Assembly: GCA_028818695.1 (NCBI GenBank)
Contig: JAPPNK010000014.1
Location: 1 to 64,000 of the forward strand
Source: Candidatus Poribacteria bacterium
GTDB taxonomy: Bacteria > Poribacteria > WGA-4E > GCA-2687025
Direction of reading: 5' to 3'
Length of the DNA: 64,000 nt
A model generated the notes under the pieces. That model saw nothing but the letters and a program-made list of their open reading frames with translations. It did no database searches and was not told the origin of the DNA. Each line of letters opens with the position of its first letter. Position 1 is the first letter of the stretch. Shown here piece by piece: positions 42,830-51,977 of this stretch. The position numbers and the translations under genes are program-made.

Positions 42830-43933
42830 ATGAAAACGCGCGCGGCGGTTGTAGAGAAGCGAAACGGACCGATCGCCGTTCAAGAGGCGGAGCTCAATCC
42901 GCCTGGACCTGGGCAGGTTCTCGTCAAAATCGGCGTGAGCGGCGTCTGCCACAGCGACCTGTCCGCTGTCACCGGCGCGATACCGCTCCCGCTCCCTGCC
43001 GTGCTGGGGCATGAGGGCGCGGGCGTCGTCGAACAGGTAGGCGAAGGCGTCCGATCCGTCCAACCCGGCGACCGCGCGATGCTCTCCTACATCACGGCGT
43101 GCGGACGATGTCGATACTGCGTCATCGGAAAGCCGAACCTCTGCAGCGTTCACTGGCGGGCGAAACGCGGCTCGCTATGCGACGGAACGAACCCGTTTCA
43201 ACGCGGCGGAGAAACGATGTACCAGATGTCCAGCCTTGGAACGATGGCGGAACGAACGGTTGTCATGGAAAACGCTGTCATTCCGATTCCGCCCGACGTT
43301 TCCTTTGAGCGGGCGGCGCTGGTCGGATGCGGCGTCATGACAGGCGTCGGCGCCGTTTTATTCACCGCAAAGGCGGAGCCGGGAAGCCGCATCGCGGTCA
43401 TCGGGGCGGGCGGCGTCGGCGTCAATGTGATTCAAGGGGCTGTTCTAGCCGGCGCGGAAATGATCGCCGCTGTCGACATATCGGACGAGAAGCTGAAGAT
43501 GGCGGAGCCGTTCGGCGCGACGCATCTCGTGAACGCCCGCCGGGACGACCCTGTCGAAGCGGTTCGCGAGCTGACAGGCGGAGAAGGGGTCGACTACGCC
43601 TTCGAAGCGATCGGAAATCCAAAGACGATAGAGCAGGCGTTTTCTATGCTCAATTTCGGAGGCGCGGCGGTTGTGATCGGAATTGCGCCGCAGGGCGCGA
43701 AGGCGAGCATACCCGCCTCATGGCTGCCTTACGGCGAGCGCAGGCTGATCGGCTCCATGTACGGGTCGGCGCGTATGCGGGTCGACATGCCGCGCCTGCT
43801 GGATTTGTGCCGGGCGGGGCGGTTGAAGTTGGACGAACTTGTAACGAAAACGTACCCGCTGGACGAGGTGCAAACCGCGTTCGACGACCTGCGCGCGGGC
43901 GCGAACATACGCGGCGTGTTAAAGATGTATTAA
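42830..43933 (+). CDS. Zinc-dependent alcohol dehydrogenase (MDR family)
   Basis: 367 residues. Catalytic zinc ligands C40 (GVCHSD), H61-E62 (GHEGAG) and a third cysteine in LVGCGVMTG; structural zinc cysteines C91, C94, C97 and C105. The nucleotide motif is GAGGVGVNVIQGA. The pattern is that of class III-like and aryl or general alcohol dehydrogenases; substrate unknown. ATG 42830 follows GGGAG. It converges with rnhA, four-base overlap. Confidence 0.9.
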   Translation: MKTRAAVVEKRNGPIAVQEAELNPPGPGQVLVKIGVSGVCHSDLSAVTGAIPLPLPAVLGHEGAGVVEQVGEGVRSVQPGDRAMLSYITACGRCRYCVIGKPNLCSVHWRAKRGSLCDGTNPFQRGGETMYQMSSLGTMAERTVVMENAVIPIPPDVSFERAALVGCGVMTGVGAVLFTAKAEPGSRIAVIGAGGVGVNVIQGAVLAGAEMIAAVDISDEKLKMAEPFGATHLVNARRDDPVEAVRELTGGEGVDYAFEAIGNPKTIEQAFSMLNFGGAAVVIGIAPQGAKASIPASWLPYGERRLIGSMYGSARMRVDMPRLLDLCRAGRLKLDELVTKTYPLDEVQTAFDDLRAGANIRGVLKMY

Positions 43934-44364
43934 CGAGTACGATTTCGGCGGCTGGAAAGATGTTGTTTCACGATGCCGCTGGCGAGGCGGTCCGCTTCCT
44001 TGTTCGCTTCTCGCCTCACATAAGCGATTTCCGCGCTCTCAAATTTTTGGAACATGCGGCGAACCTCGTCGCGCAGCTCTTTGAGGGCGGCGTTGCGCGT
44101 CTGATAGCCGCCTGTCACCTGCATCGCCATGAGCTGGCTGTCCGTATAGACCCTGACGTTGGCGCAGCCCCTGTCGGCCGCTTCATGGAGCGCGCCAATG
44201 AGCGCGCGGTATTCGGCGATGTTGTTCGTCGCCTTGCCGATATACTCCGCCCGCCAGAGCAGCGTCTCGCCTCGGCCGTCTTGGATCGTGTAAGCGATGC
44301 CTGCAGGACCTGGGTTGCCTTTACAGGCGCCGTCGGTGTATATGGTGTAGATTGTCGGTTTCAA
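43930..44364 (-). CDS. rnhA: Ribonuclease HI-like protein
   Basis: 144 residues. Catalytic carboxylates are visible as D11 (YTDGACKGNPG), E51 (NNIAEYRAL), D75 (VYTDSQL) and the aspartate in KEADRLAS. It degrades the RNA strand of RNA-DNA hybrids. The start is TTG at 44364 because GAGGAG lies six bases upstream; a longer TTG-initiated frame has no such site. It is divergent from pncB, whose start is 29 bases away. Confidence 0.9.
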   Translation of the reverse strand: MKPTIYTIYTDGACKGNPGPAGIAYTIQDGRGETLLWRAEYIGKATNNIAEYRALIGALHEAADRGCANVRVYTDSQLMAMQVTGGYQTRNAALKELRDEVRRMFQKFESAEIAYVRREANKEADRLASGIVKQHLSSRRNRTR

Positions 44365-44393
44365 ACTGGACTCCTCTGTATGAAAGCGGCGGC

Positions 44394-45740
44394 ATGACCC
44401 GTCAAGCGATGACAACCGACCTGTATCAGCTTTCGATGGCGGCGGCGTACGTTGCCGTGGGCGTTCCGCGGCGCGCTTCGTTTGAGCTGTTTATTCGAAA
44501 AATGCCCAAGCGGCGCGGCTATCTGATCGCCGCCGGACTTGAGCAGGCGCTGGAGTATCTCTCCGCGCTTCGCTTTGACGCGGATGATATCGATTTCCTG
44601 CGCAGCCTTCCGATGTTTCAAGGCGCGCCTGCCGGTTTTTTTGAAGAGCTGGCGCGCCTGCGCTTTACAGGTAACGTCAGCGCGGCGCCTGAAGGTACCC
44701 TCATTTTTGCAAATGAACCGCTTCTCCGCGTGGAAGCGCCCATCATGGAAGCGCAATTGGCTGAAACCTATCTTCTTTCGACCATACTTTTTCAAACGAT
44801 GATCGCCTCCAAAGCCGCGCGCGTCGCAGGCGCCGCAAGCGGCCGCCCGGTCGTTGATTTTGGAACGCGACGCGCCCATGGACCGCAAGCGGGCGTCCTG
44901 GCGGCGCGCGCGGCGCATATCGGCGGATGCGTCGGTACCTCCAACGTTGAAGCGGGCAGGCGGTTCGGCGTCCCCGTCTTCGGCACGATGGCGCACTCGT
45001 TTGTCTCAGCAAGCCGCACCGAAAAAGAGGCGTTTGAACAGTTCATGCGCGTCTTCCCAGACAACGCCTCCCTGCTCGTCGACACCTACAACATACGCGA
45101 AGGCGTCCAAAACGCCCTCTCCATGGGGCATGGGGTCAAAAGCGTACGCATCGACAGCGGCGACCTTCAACATGAAAGCCGAAGCGTCCGAGAGCAATTG
45201 AACGCCGCGCGCCGCCCCGACATCAAGATCATCGCCAGCGGCGATCTGAACGAATGCCGAATCCACAAGCTGATCCAAAACGAAGCCCCCATCGATATCT
45301 TCGGCGTCGGCACCGAGCTGACAACCTCCCGCGACGAACCGTCCCTGAGCGGAGTCTATAAACTGATCAGCTATGAGCGAGACGGCGGGAGAACCGTCCC
45401 CGCCGCCAAAACAAGCGCAGGCAAACGCACCTACCCGTACCCAAAGCAGGTTTATCGCCAAAGCGGCTCGGACGGCATGTTTATGAGGGACGTCATCGCG
45501 TTGGTCGATGAGAAACATAAGGGAGAGCCGCTGCTAGAAAAGGTTATGGAAAACGGCGAACGCATCCATCCGCCCCCGCCGCTAGAGTTGGCGCGAAACA
45601 GGGCGGCGGAACAGCTCGAACGGCTGCCCTGCCGATATAAATGTCTGCAAAACGCTCCTGAATATCCCGCCTATTTTTCTAAAAAGCTGGAAAAAGCGCG
45701 CAGAAAAGCGGAGTCAGCCCGCCTCAACGGCTCCGATTAA
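44394..45740 (+). CDS. pncB: Nicotinate phosphoribosyltransferase
   Basis: 448 residues. The N-terminus MTTDLYQLSMAAAY, the phosphorylated-histidine region FGTMAHSFVSA and VDFGTRRAHGPQAG are characteristic. It forms nicotinate mononucleotide from nicotinate and PRPP in NAD salvage. Start at ATG 44394; ATG 44409 is possible. The C-terminal 60 residues are rich in basic and helical residues. Confidence 0.93.
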   Translation: MTRQAMTTDLYQLSMAAAYVAVGVPRRASFELFIRKMPKRRGYLIAAGLEQALEYLSALRFDADDIDFLRSLPMFQGAPAGFFEELARLRFTGNVSAAPEGTLIFANEPLLRVEAPIMEAQLAETYLLSTILFQTMIASKAARVAGAASGRPVVDFGTRRAHGPQAGVLAARAAHIGGCVGTSNVEAGRRFGVPVFGTMAHSFVSASRTEKEAFEQFMRVFPDNASLLVDTYNIREGVQNALSMGHGVKSVRIDSGDLQHESRSVREQLNAARRPDIKIIASGDLNECRIHKLIQNEAPIDIFGVGTELTTSRDEPSLSGVYKLISYERDGGRTVPAAKTSAGKRTYPYPKQVYRQSGSDGMFMRDVIALVDEKHKGEPLLEKVMENGERIHPPPPLELARNRAAEQLERLPCRYKCLQNAPEYPAYFSKKLEKARRKAESARLNGSD

Positions 45741-45789
45741 AGTATAATTCTAGCCGTCTTGGCAACACACACCATCAAAGGCGGCGCAT

Positions 45790-46662
45790 ATGACCCAACT
45801 ACAGATCGGCATTCCAAAAGGGAGCTTGCAAGAGCCGACCGTTCGGCTGTTTGCGAAGGCGGGGTACGACATCCATATCCCCGCCCGCTCCTACCATCTT
45901 TACATCAACGACGAACAGATGGGAGGAATGCTGCTTCGTCCGCAGGATATGGCGCTGTATGTGGAACGGGGCGTTCTGGACGCCGGTTTTGCGGGCAAGG
46001 ACTGGGTCATTGAGTGCGGCGCGGATGTCCACACGGCGGCGGAGCTGGAGTATAGCCGCGCGTCGAACCGGCGCGCCCGATGGGTGCTGGCGGTTCCGCA
46101 CGATTCGCCCATTCAGAAGGCGTCCGACCTGCAGGGCAAGACGATCTATACAGAGATTGTCCGTACCGTTCAGAAATGGCTGGCGGAGCGGCGCATTGAG
46201 GCGGATGTGCAGTTTTCGCACGGCGCGACGGAGGCGAAAGTTCCGCACCTCGGCGACGCCATCGTCGAGCTGACCGAAACAGGCAGCTCCATCCGCGCGA
46301 ACAACCTGCGCATTGTCGATGAGCTGATGACAAGCGCCGTCGTATTTGTCGTCAACCGAGCAAGCTGGACGGACGCATGGAAACGGGAGAAGATCGAAGA
46401 CCTGCTGACGCTCCTGCAGGGAACGCTGTCGGCGCAGGGAAAGGTCGGGCTAAAGCTGAACGTCCCAAGCGACCGCCTGGAGGCGATTTTGAAGGTCCTG
46501 CCGGCGATGAAGGAGCCTACCATCTCTCCGTTGACCAATTCGGACTGGGTGGCGGTCGAAACGATTGTGGATCAGCCGGCGGCGAGAGAGTTGATTCCGC
46601 TGCTGCGCCGGGCGGGCGGTCAGGACTTCATCGAGTACCCGCTCAATAAGGTGATCCCATGA
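45790..46662 (+). CDS. hisG: ATP phosphoribosyltransferase, long form
   Basis: 290 residues, the size of HisG with its C-terminal ACT-like regulatory domain. IGIPKGSLQEPT opens the protein, DAGFAGKDWVIE and VQFSHGATEAKVPHLGDAIVELTETGSS are catalytic-domain motifs, and the C-terminus (about 215-290) is the histidine-feedback domain. It commits PRPP to histidine synthesis. No other his genes are adjacent. A TATAAT lies upstream at about 45742. It overlaps coaE by four bases. Confidence 0.95.
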   Translation: MTQLQIGIPKGSLQEPTVRLFAKAGYDIHIPARSYHLYINDEQMGGMLLRPQDMALYVERGVLDAGFAGKDWVIECGADVHTAAELEYSRASNRRARWVLAVPHDSPIQKASDLQGKTIYTEIVRTVQKWLAERRIEADVQFSHGATEAKVPHLGDAIVELTETGSSIRANNLRIVDELMTSAVVFVVNRASWTDAWKREKIEDLLTLLQGTLSAQGKVGLKLNVPSDRLEAILKVLPAMKEPTISPLTNSDWVAVETIVDQPAARELIPLLRRAGGQDFIEYPLNKVIP

Positions 46663-47297
46663 AGCGCGGTCTGACGATCGGGTTGACAGGGGGGATGGCG
46701 TGCGGGAAGTCGACCGTCGCGGCTGTATGGAAGTCTCTAGGCGCGCATGTGATCGATTCGGACGCGACGGTGCATCGCCTCTTGGCGGAGGACGCCGAGA
46801 TTCAACAGGCGGTGGGCGAAGCGTTCGGCGCTGAAACGCGGCGCGCGGACGGAAAAATCGACCGGGCGAGGCTTGCGGCAATCGTCTTCAACGACGAGGC
46901 GGCGCTGCGCCGCTTGACCGACATACTTTACCCGCAGACGCGGGCGTACCATGTGAACGAGGCGCGCCGCATCACGCATGGGCGGCCCGACTCGGTTGCG
47001 GTGATCGATTCGCCGCTTCTGTTCGAGTCAGGCTTGGACGCGCAGATGGATGTGACGGTCGCGGTCGGAGCGCCGATAGAGCGTCAAATTGAGCGCGCGT
47101 TGGCGCGGGCGCAGGCGCAGGGCAAAACATTAACCCGAGCCGAAGTCGAAAAACGCATCGCCCTTCAAATGCCGTTGGACGAGAAACGGCGGCGCGCCGC
47201 ATATGTCATCGAGAACGACGGCGCAATAGAGGAGCTGCGCGAGGCGGCCGTCCAGCTCTACCGCGCGTTGACCGCTAAATGCCGAGAAAGCGGATAG
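46659..47297 (+). CDS. coaE: Dephospho-CoA kinase
   Basis: 212 residues. P-loop GLTGGMACGKSTVA (8-21), DSDATVHRLL, and the core segment VIDSPLLFESGLD are CoaE hallmarks; a lid with RIALQMPLDEKR follows. It phosphorylates dephospho-CoA in the last step of CoA synthesis. It is coupled to hisG (ATGA) and converges with the transporter gene. Confidence 0.95.
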   Translation: MKRGLTIGLTGGMACGKSTVAAVWKSLGAHVIDSDATVHRLLAEDAEIQQAVGEAFGAETRRADGKIDRARLAAIVFNDEAALRRLTDILYPQTRAYHVNEARRITHGRPDSVAVIDSPLLFESGLDAQMDVTVAVGAPIERQIERALARAQAQGKTLTRAEVEKRIALQMPLDEKRRRAAYVIENDGAIEELREAAVQLYRALTAKCRESG

Positions 47298-47943
47298 CAA
47301 GCCCGCTGCATGCAATGGCGAAGCCGGCGGCGCAGTGGGCGAATCGTTCCGCCCAGTTGCCTTTCACAAAGGAGAGCCCGCGCATACCAAGCGCGACCGC
47401 GCCGAGCATGACAATCAGCGTCACCGCGGAGAAAATAGCCGTGACGGCGGCGACCCCCCAGACGCTGCGCTGCGAGGCGGGGTACATCAGCAGCGGAATA
47501 AGCGGCTCGCACGGGCCGAGGCCGAAGATGACAAACAGCGCCCAGGGCGTCATCTGCCGCTTGGCAGCCTTTGAATCCGGCGCATGCGAATGTTCATGCG
47601 AGCCGTGAAAATGAGTGTGCGTCTTATGTTTCAAAGCCCGCCGAAGCCCCCAGGCGCCGTAGAGAAACCCGAAAGCGATCAGCGCCCATGCTGCCAGCTC
47701 GCCGCGCGTCGCCTCTATGCCTTCCAGCCGCGTCACGCCGATGCCCAAAGCGATGCCGACCGTCCCGATGGCGATGGAGCTGATCACATGCGCCGTCCCG
47801 CACAGGAGCGTTACAAGGTAGGTTTTAGAACGGCTCCACTGCCCCGCCCGCCCCATCATGACGAAGGGCAGGTAATGGTCGGGACCCATGAGCGTATGTG
47901 TCAAGGCGATGAAAGCGGCGGCAAGATAAAGGCTGGACGGCAA
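47275..47943 (-). CDS. Nickel/cobalt transporter-like membrane protein with histidine-rich loop
   Basis: 222 residues, six predicted membrane helices. TM1 carries H16 and P21-D22-H23 (THTLMGPDHYLP), like the HxnDH motif of NiCoT/NicO transporters, and a cytoplasmic or periplasmic loop (about 105-122) reads KHKTHTHFHGSHEHSH. GLGPCEPLIPLL in TM4 fits the UreH/NicO branch. It probably moves nickel or cobalt across the inner membrane and could supply or buffer metal for NiSOD. The start is TTG 47943 with GGGAG seven bases upstream. Confidence 0.72.
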   Translation of the reverse strand: MPSSLYLAAAFIALTHTLMGPDHYLPFVMMGRAGQWSRSKTYLVTLLCGTAHVISSIAIGTVGIALGIGVTRLEGIEATRGELAAWALIAFGFLYGAWGLRRALKHKTHTHFHGSHEHSHAPDSKAAKRQMTPWALFVIFGLGPCEPLIPLLMYPASQRSVWGVAAVTAIFSAVTLIVMLGAVALGMRGLSFVKGNWAERFAHCAAGFAIACSGLAIRFLGI

Positions 47944-48033
47944 GGCGAGGCTCCCTTAAAGAAACGCAGAGGCGGATTTTCATGACGTATTGCAAACGAA
48001 GAGACGCCGCCGTCTGTTTCATAGGAGGGCGCC

Positions 48034-48058
48034 CTTATTTGGGAAAAGGCGCCGCCAA
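48034..48058. repeat. Left inverted arm of the MITE-like element beside the nuclease-like gene
   Basis: TTTGGGAAAAGGCGCCGCCAA here is the inverse of TTGGCGACGCCTTTTCCCAA at 49031-49050; about 22 of 26 positions agree over the full arm. It sits within four bases of the stop codon of the nuclease-like gene. The stem GGCGCC..GGCGCC may also act as a weak terminator. Confidence 0.65.
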
Positions 48059-48059
48059 T

Positions 48060-48905
48060 TTACGCCCCTGAGTTTTCGATTGCGTTGTAAAGCTCTTTGC
48101 CTTTTTGGACGAGCGCTTCGCGGATTTCATCCCAGTCTTCTCTGTCGTTTTTCCCCTTTTCAAGAACCGGGAGCTTCGCTGTTACCTGTTTTGCAGACGG
48201 ATCGTTCAATTCAAAATTGTAATCTTGATCAGAAAACAACCCCACGACTGCGTCTCTCCGCGTTATGTTTTCCTCCTGAGTCAAAATTCCACCGAAATAC
48301 AGCAAAATGTAGCAGCGCGTACTGGTGATATACAGATGCACGCCGATGCTGCGAATCGACTTCGATATCCAATGCTCATATTTGCGCGGCACAGGTTTTC
48401 CCGCAAAGAGCGGGCCGTATTCGCCTCGGCGTATCGGCGCCCAGAATTCACTTTCTTCGTCGCCGGCCGTCTTTTCCGTTTTAATGTCCTTAGACGGGCC
48501 GACCACATGGTGAAATGACAGCTCGTCGTGCGAATTCGCATGCGCCTCAATGAGATACCAGTCGATGGAGCTGTCGACGTCGTCGCGCAGCCTGCATGTG
48601 TCAATCATCAGCTCCTCAAACTCTTCGGCAACGAGAACGGCGACATCCGCCTCCTTCAGACGGGCGTACGCTTCGAGCCGCCCCCAGTGGTCCCAGTTCG
48701 CCTTTCCAAACTGGTTTTCAATGACAAGCGTTCCGTCTTCGCCTGTCGCGACGATGTCCGCCTTCCGCGCGCCGACATTCGCTTCCGTTTCGGCGTCTTC
48801 AAACTGTCCGACCTTCAAGGCGTCTAGATGATCAGCTAGATCGGCTGAAAATTCCTCTTCGCGATTGTATAGTTGATTGAGCGATTTGCGTTCCTGCAGT
48901 TTCAA
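48060..48905 (-). CDS. DUF4268-like PD-(D/E)xK nuclease-fold protein
   Basis: 281 residues. The N-terminal part has D50 (ARKADIVATG) followed by LVIENQFGKANWDHWGRL (E63, Q65), the D...ExQ variant of the nuclease core seen in DUF4268-type proteins, with a conserved HWGRLEAYA helix. The C-terminal half (about 150-281) contains VHLYIT and an aromatic-rich core but no familiar domain. Such proteins are often linked to defence or DNA-modification islands. TTG 48905 has AAGGA upstream. It is bracketed by inverted arms of the dispersed element and has no methylase partner here. Confidence 0.68.
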   Translation of the reverse strand: MKLQERKSLNQLYNREEEFSADLADHLDALKVGQFEDAETEANVGARKADIVATGEDGTLVIENQFGKANWDHWGRLEAYARLKEADVAVLVAEEFEELMIDTCRLRDDVDSSIDWYLIEAHANSHDELSFHHVVGPSKDIKTEKTAGDEESEFWAPIRRGEYGPLFAGKPVPRKYEHWISKSIRSIGVHLYITSTRCYILLYFGGILTQEENITRRDAVVGLFSDQDYNFELNDPSAKQVTAKLPVLEKGKNDREDWDEIREALVQKGKELYNAIENSGA

Positions 48906-48944
48906 TGTGTTTTCCTTCTTGTCAAGAGATTGAACAGACGTTGG

Positions 48945-49056
48945 CGCTTGAATCGGGACAACGCTGAACGTGAACGCAGACGTCTTCTGTTGGACTCTGG
49001 ATTCCCGCTTGCGCGGGAATGACGGTCTGGTTGGCGACGCCTTTTCCCAACATTAG
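48945..49056. mobile_element. MITE-like element (forward orientation) upstream of the nuclease-like gene
   Basis: The left end CGCTTGAATCGGGACA is followed by GTGAACGCAGACG, the core GGATTCCCGCTTGCGCGGG (about 48999-49017) and the right arm TTGGCGACGCCTTTTCCCAA. The right terminus is truncated compared with the 60115 copy. It supplies the stop codon of the adjacent Gfo/Idh/MocA gene. Confidence 0.65.
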
Positions 49057-50144
49057 ATTGGAGGATCGCCAAAATCGGGGATGGGCAGCCGTTCTCCCTC
49101 TCGCAGCGCCGATTGGTGCGCGACCAGCCCCGGCGCCGCATAACGAACCGCCTCCCAGACATGGATGCGCGGCAGCCGCTCGCGGTTCACCGAATCGACA
49201 AACTCATGGACGAGATAGGCATGCGACCCGCCATGCCCCCCCAGATTTGCCGCCAGCGCTTCCGGCAGCGGCTCATGATGCCGCGGCGCATGAACAGGCT
49301 CCGTCCCATGCTTCGTCGCCCAGACAGCTCCCGCCGCGTTTTGTTCATACGAGCCTTCAGCGCCGTAGATGCCGCTTGCCCGTTCGCAGCCGGGGTATCC
49401 GATGCGGCGGTATTCGCAAACTCGCGCGGAAGCGCCGTTGCTCATCTCAAAGAGCGCGGTTTCGTTGGAAAACTCGTTTTCGTAGATCGTGTCTTTGCGG
49501 TACCAGTCGTCGTTCGGATGGCGGTATCCGAGCGCGGAGACGCTTGTCATATGCGCCTTCATGACGGAGACGATGAAACAGGTCGAATGCGTCGGGTAGC
49601 TCATGGGGATGCCGCCCGTTTTGTCGGCGCTCCACTGCTCGCCCCATCGGTTCTGGTTGACGGCGCGCAGTCCATGGTCAATGTCGTGCATATACTCGGC
49701 TTCGGCGTGGACGAACCGCCCGAAGGCTCCTTCTGCCGCTTTTTGCCGACAGTAAGCCGTTTCGGGGCGAAAGTAGCTCGTTTCGCCGTTCATGTAGATC
49801 ATGCCTGTTTGTTCGATGGTTTGGACAAGCCGCTCGCAATCGTCTAAAGTTTGAGCGGCGGGGACGGCGGTATAGACATGTTTTCCGCTCGTTGCCGCTT
49901 CGATGGCATGGTCGGCGTGGAGCCATGGCTGCGTCATAATAAAGAGCGCGTCCAGATCGGATGCGCATGCTTCCGTCAGGCTGGAATAGGTTTCAGCGAT
50001 CTCAAACTGCCCCGCCCATCGTTTGAGCCGATCGGCGCGCAGGTCGCACAACGCGAGACGGCGCACATCCGGATGATGTTTGAAGTTTTGAATAAAGCTG
50101 GGACCGAATTGCCCCAGTCCAACAATGCCAACGCTAACGCTCAT
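49053..50144 (-). CDS. Gfo/Idh/MocA family oxidoreductase lacking the EKP motif
   Basis: 363 residues. Rossmann start VSVGIVGLGQFGPSF and a normal second domain, but the catalytic EKP position reads VYTAVPAA, with no lysine. Histidine-rich segments (RHHEPLPEALAANLGGHGGSH) occur near the C-terminus. It may be a non-canonical hydrolase or a dehydrogenase using other residues, as seen in some glycoside-hydrolysing family members. Its stop TAA lies at the edge of the element at 48945-49056. Confidence 0.83.
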   Translation of the reverse strand: MSVSVGIVGLGQFGPSFIQNFKHHPDVRRLALCDLRADRLKRWAGQFEIAETYSSLTEACASDLDALFIMTQPWLHADHAIEAATSGKHVYTAVPAAQTLDDCERLVQTIEQTGMIYMNGETSYFRPETAYCRQKAAEGAFGRFVHAEAEYMHDIDHGLRAVNQNRWGEQWSADKTGGIPMSYPTHSTCFIVSVMKAHMTSVSALGYRHPNDDWYRKDTIYENEFSNETALFEMSNGASARVCEYRRIGYPGCERASGIYGAEGSYEQNAAGAVWATKHGTEPVHAPRHHEPLPEALAANLGGHGGSHAYLVHEFVDSVNRERLPRIHVWEAVRYAAPGLVAHQSALREGERLPIPDFGDPPI

Positions 50145-50307
50145 AATCCCGCTCCTTTTGGGTTATTATGAAGCCTTGCGCCGCGCAAGTAAAGCGGAGC
50201 TTGACGCGCAAGGAACCGCATGATCTTTCAAATCGGTTGAGAGGGTTTGGATAAGCCGGTAAAACGAAGTACAATGCGCGGCGGGCATCTTACGGAGATC
50301 GTTGAAA

Positions 50308-51126
50308 ATGTCTGAAGGTCAAGTCGTTCGCAAGACAAAAACGCCCGCCACAATCGAATCGCTGCGGGCGGATTTTGAGGCGCTCGGCGTCCAAAAGGGA
50401 ATGGTCTTGCTAGTCCATTCGTCCTTGAGCGCAATGGGTTGGGTGTGCGGAGGCGCTGTCGCTGTCATCATGGCGCTTCAGGAGGTATTGGGCGAAACGG
50501 GAACGCTTGTCATGCCGACCCACTCAACCGACCTCAGCGATCCAAGTCAATGGGAGAATCCGCCTGTCCCTGAATCGTGGTGGCAAACGATACGCGAGAC
50601 GATGCCCGCCTACGATCCCGATTTGACCCCAACGCGTTCCATGGGCAAAATTGCCGAAACGTTCCGAAAGAAAAAAGGCGTTTTCCGCAGCATGCATCCG
50701 CAGAGCTCCTTCTGCGCAAGCGGTCCTCAAGCGTCGTTCATCATAGATCGCCACTCCCTGGCTTATAGTTTGGGTGAGAATTCGCCGCTTGCCAGAATCT
50801 ACGATTTAAACGGCTTTGTTCTCCTTCTCGGCGTGGGGCATTCACGCAATACCTCCATCCATCTCGCAGAGTATCGGGCAAACATCCCAACCAAGCGGGT
50901 CGTCCAGGAAAGGGCGCCCATCTCACAGGCGGGTTCAAAGACATGGACAACCTTTGAAGATATTGAGGTGGACGATTCGGATTTAGACCGCATCGGCGAG
51001 GATTTTTTGCGTTCCGAGGCGGGAAAAGCGGTTCGGCGCGGCAAGGTCGGCATCGCAGACTGCCAACTCATACCGCAACCAGCCATGGTCGACTTTGCCG
51101 TTGATTGGCTTGAGAAAAACAGATAA
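50308..51126 (+). CDS. AAC(3)-family N-acetyltransferase
   Basis: 272 residues. MVLLVHSSLSAMGWV, TLVMPTHSTDLSDPSQW, FRSMHPQSSFCASGP and LLLGVGHSRNTSIHLAEY form the AAC(3) antibiotic acetyltransferase pattern (acetyl-CoA-dependent; includes YokD-like proteins). Chromosomal members often have unknown natural substrates, so resistance should not be assumed. ATG 50308 or the TTG six bases before it could start translation; GGAG lies at about 50295. Confidence 0.85.
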   Translation: MSEGQVVRKTKTPATIESLRADFEALGVQKGMVLLVHSSLSAMGWVCGGAVAVIMALQEVLGETGTLVMPTHSTDLSDPSQWENPPVPESWWQTIRETMPAYDPDLTPTRSMGKIAETFRKKKGVFRSMHPQSSFCASGPQASFIIDRHSLAYSLGENSPLARIYDLNGFVLLLGVGHSRNTSIHLAEYRANIPTKRVVQERAPISQAGSKTWTTFEDIEVDDSDLDRIGEDFLRSEAGKAVRRGKVGIADCQLIPQPAMVDFAVDWLEKNR

Positions 51127-51133
51127 GGAACGC

Positions 51134-51970
51134 ATGCGAACCTACCCGCTTCAAGGGAGCATCAATCTGAACGCCGTTTTAACAATGGGGCAGACCTTCG
51201 CCTGGAAAAAGCGCGGCGAATGGCATGTCGGCTCGATCGGCGGACAGGTTGTCCGGGTGAAAACCGAGAACGGCGGCGCAACGCTCATCGCCGACGCCCC
51301 GGACGACCGCCCGCGGCGCTACTTTGACGCCGAGAGGGATATGCAGGCGCTCCGCCGGGAGATCGCCCTCCGCTGTCCGCGCGCCGCAAGAGCCGCCGCG
51401 CAGTTTCCGCAGATACGCATGCTTCGGCAGCCGCTGTGGGAATGCCTTGCCGGCTTCTTGCTCTCGTCGGTCAACAACATCAAGCGCATCGCCCGCATTG
51501 TTGAGAATCTGTCCCAAAGTTTAGGCGGGGAGCAAACCGTCGGCGGACAAAAAGAGCGCGCCTTCCCCTCCGCCGAAGCGGTCGCCGAAACGTCTATTGA
51601 GAGCCTATACGCCCTTGGAACAGGCTTTCGCGCCAGAGGACTCCAAGCCGCCGCAAGAGCGGCGCGGGACGGCGAGCTGGACGCCGAATCGCTTCGGCGC
51701 GCCCCGATGGAGGAGGCGCGTCAAACGCTCATGGGGCTGCGCGGGGTCGGACCGAAAATTGCGGACTGCGTGTTGCTGTATGCGCTAGACCATGCGCGCG
51801 CCTTCCCGCTGGATGTGTGGATGCTGCGGGAAATGCGGCGGATTTATTTTAAGGGAGAAGAGAGGCCTGCGGCTGAAATACAGGCGTTCGCGCAGGCTCG
51901 TTTCGGAGAGTTTGCGGGATACGCGCAGCTGTACCTATACCACGCGGCGCGGATGCGTCAACGAGGCTAG
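51134..51970 (+). CDS. ogg: 8-oxoguanine DNA glycosylase/lyase, OGG1 type
   Basis: 278 residues. N-terminal OGG domain then the HhH-GPD fold with hairpin GLRGVGPKIADC, catalytic lysine K208 and aspartate D227 (PLDVWM); the K-D spacing of 19 equals that of human OGG1. It removes 8-oxoguanine opposite cytosine and can nick the abasic site. AAGGA precedes ATG 51134, eight bases after the acetyltransferase gene. Confidence 0.9.
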   Translation: MRTYPLQGSINLNAVLTMGQTFAWKKRGEWHVGSIGGQVVRVKTENGGATLIADAPDDRPRRYFDAERDMQALRREIALRCPRAARAAAQFPQIRMLRQPLWECLAGFLLSSVNNIKRIARIVENLSQSLGGEQTVGGQKERAFPSAEAVAETSIESLYALGTGFRARGLQAAARAARDGELDAESLRRAPMEEARQTLMGLRGVGPKIADCVLLYALDHARAFPLDVWMLREMRRIYFKGEERPAAEIQAFAQARFGEFAGYAQLYLYHAARMRQRG

Positions 51971-51977
51971 CGGCGCG

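Noticed and set aside
50308-51126. Acquired aminoglycoside resistance gene
   Set aside because: The AAC(3) fold is clear but composition matches the surroundings, there are no resistance-island features, and many chromosomal members have other roles.
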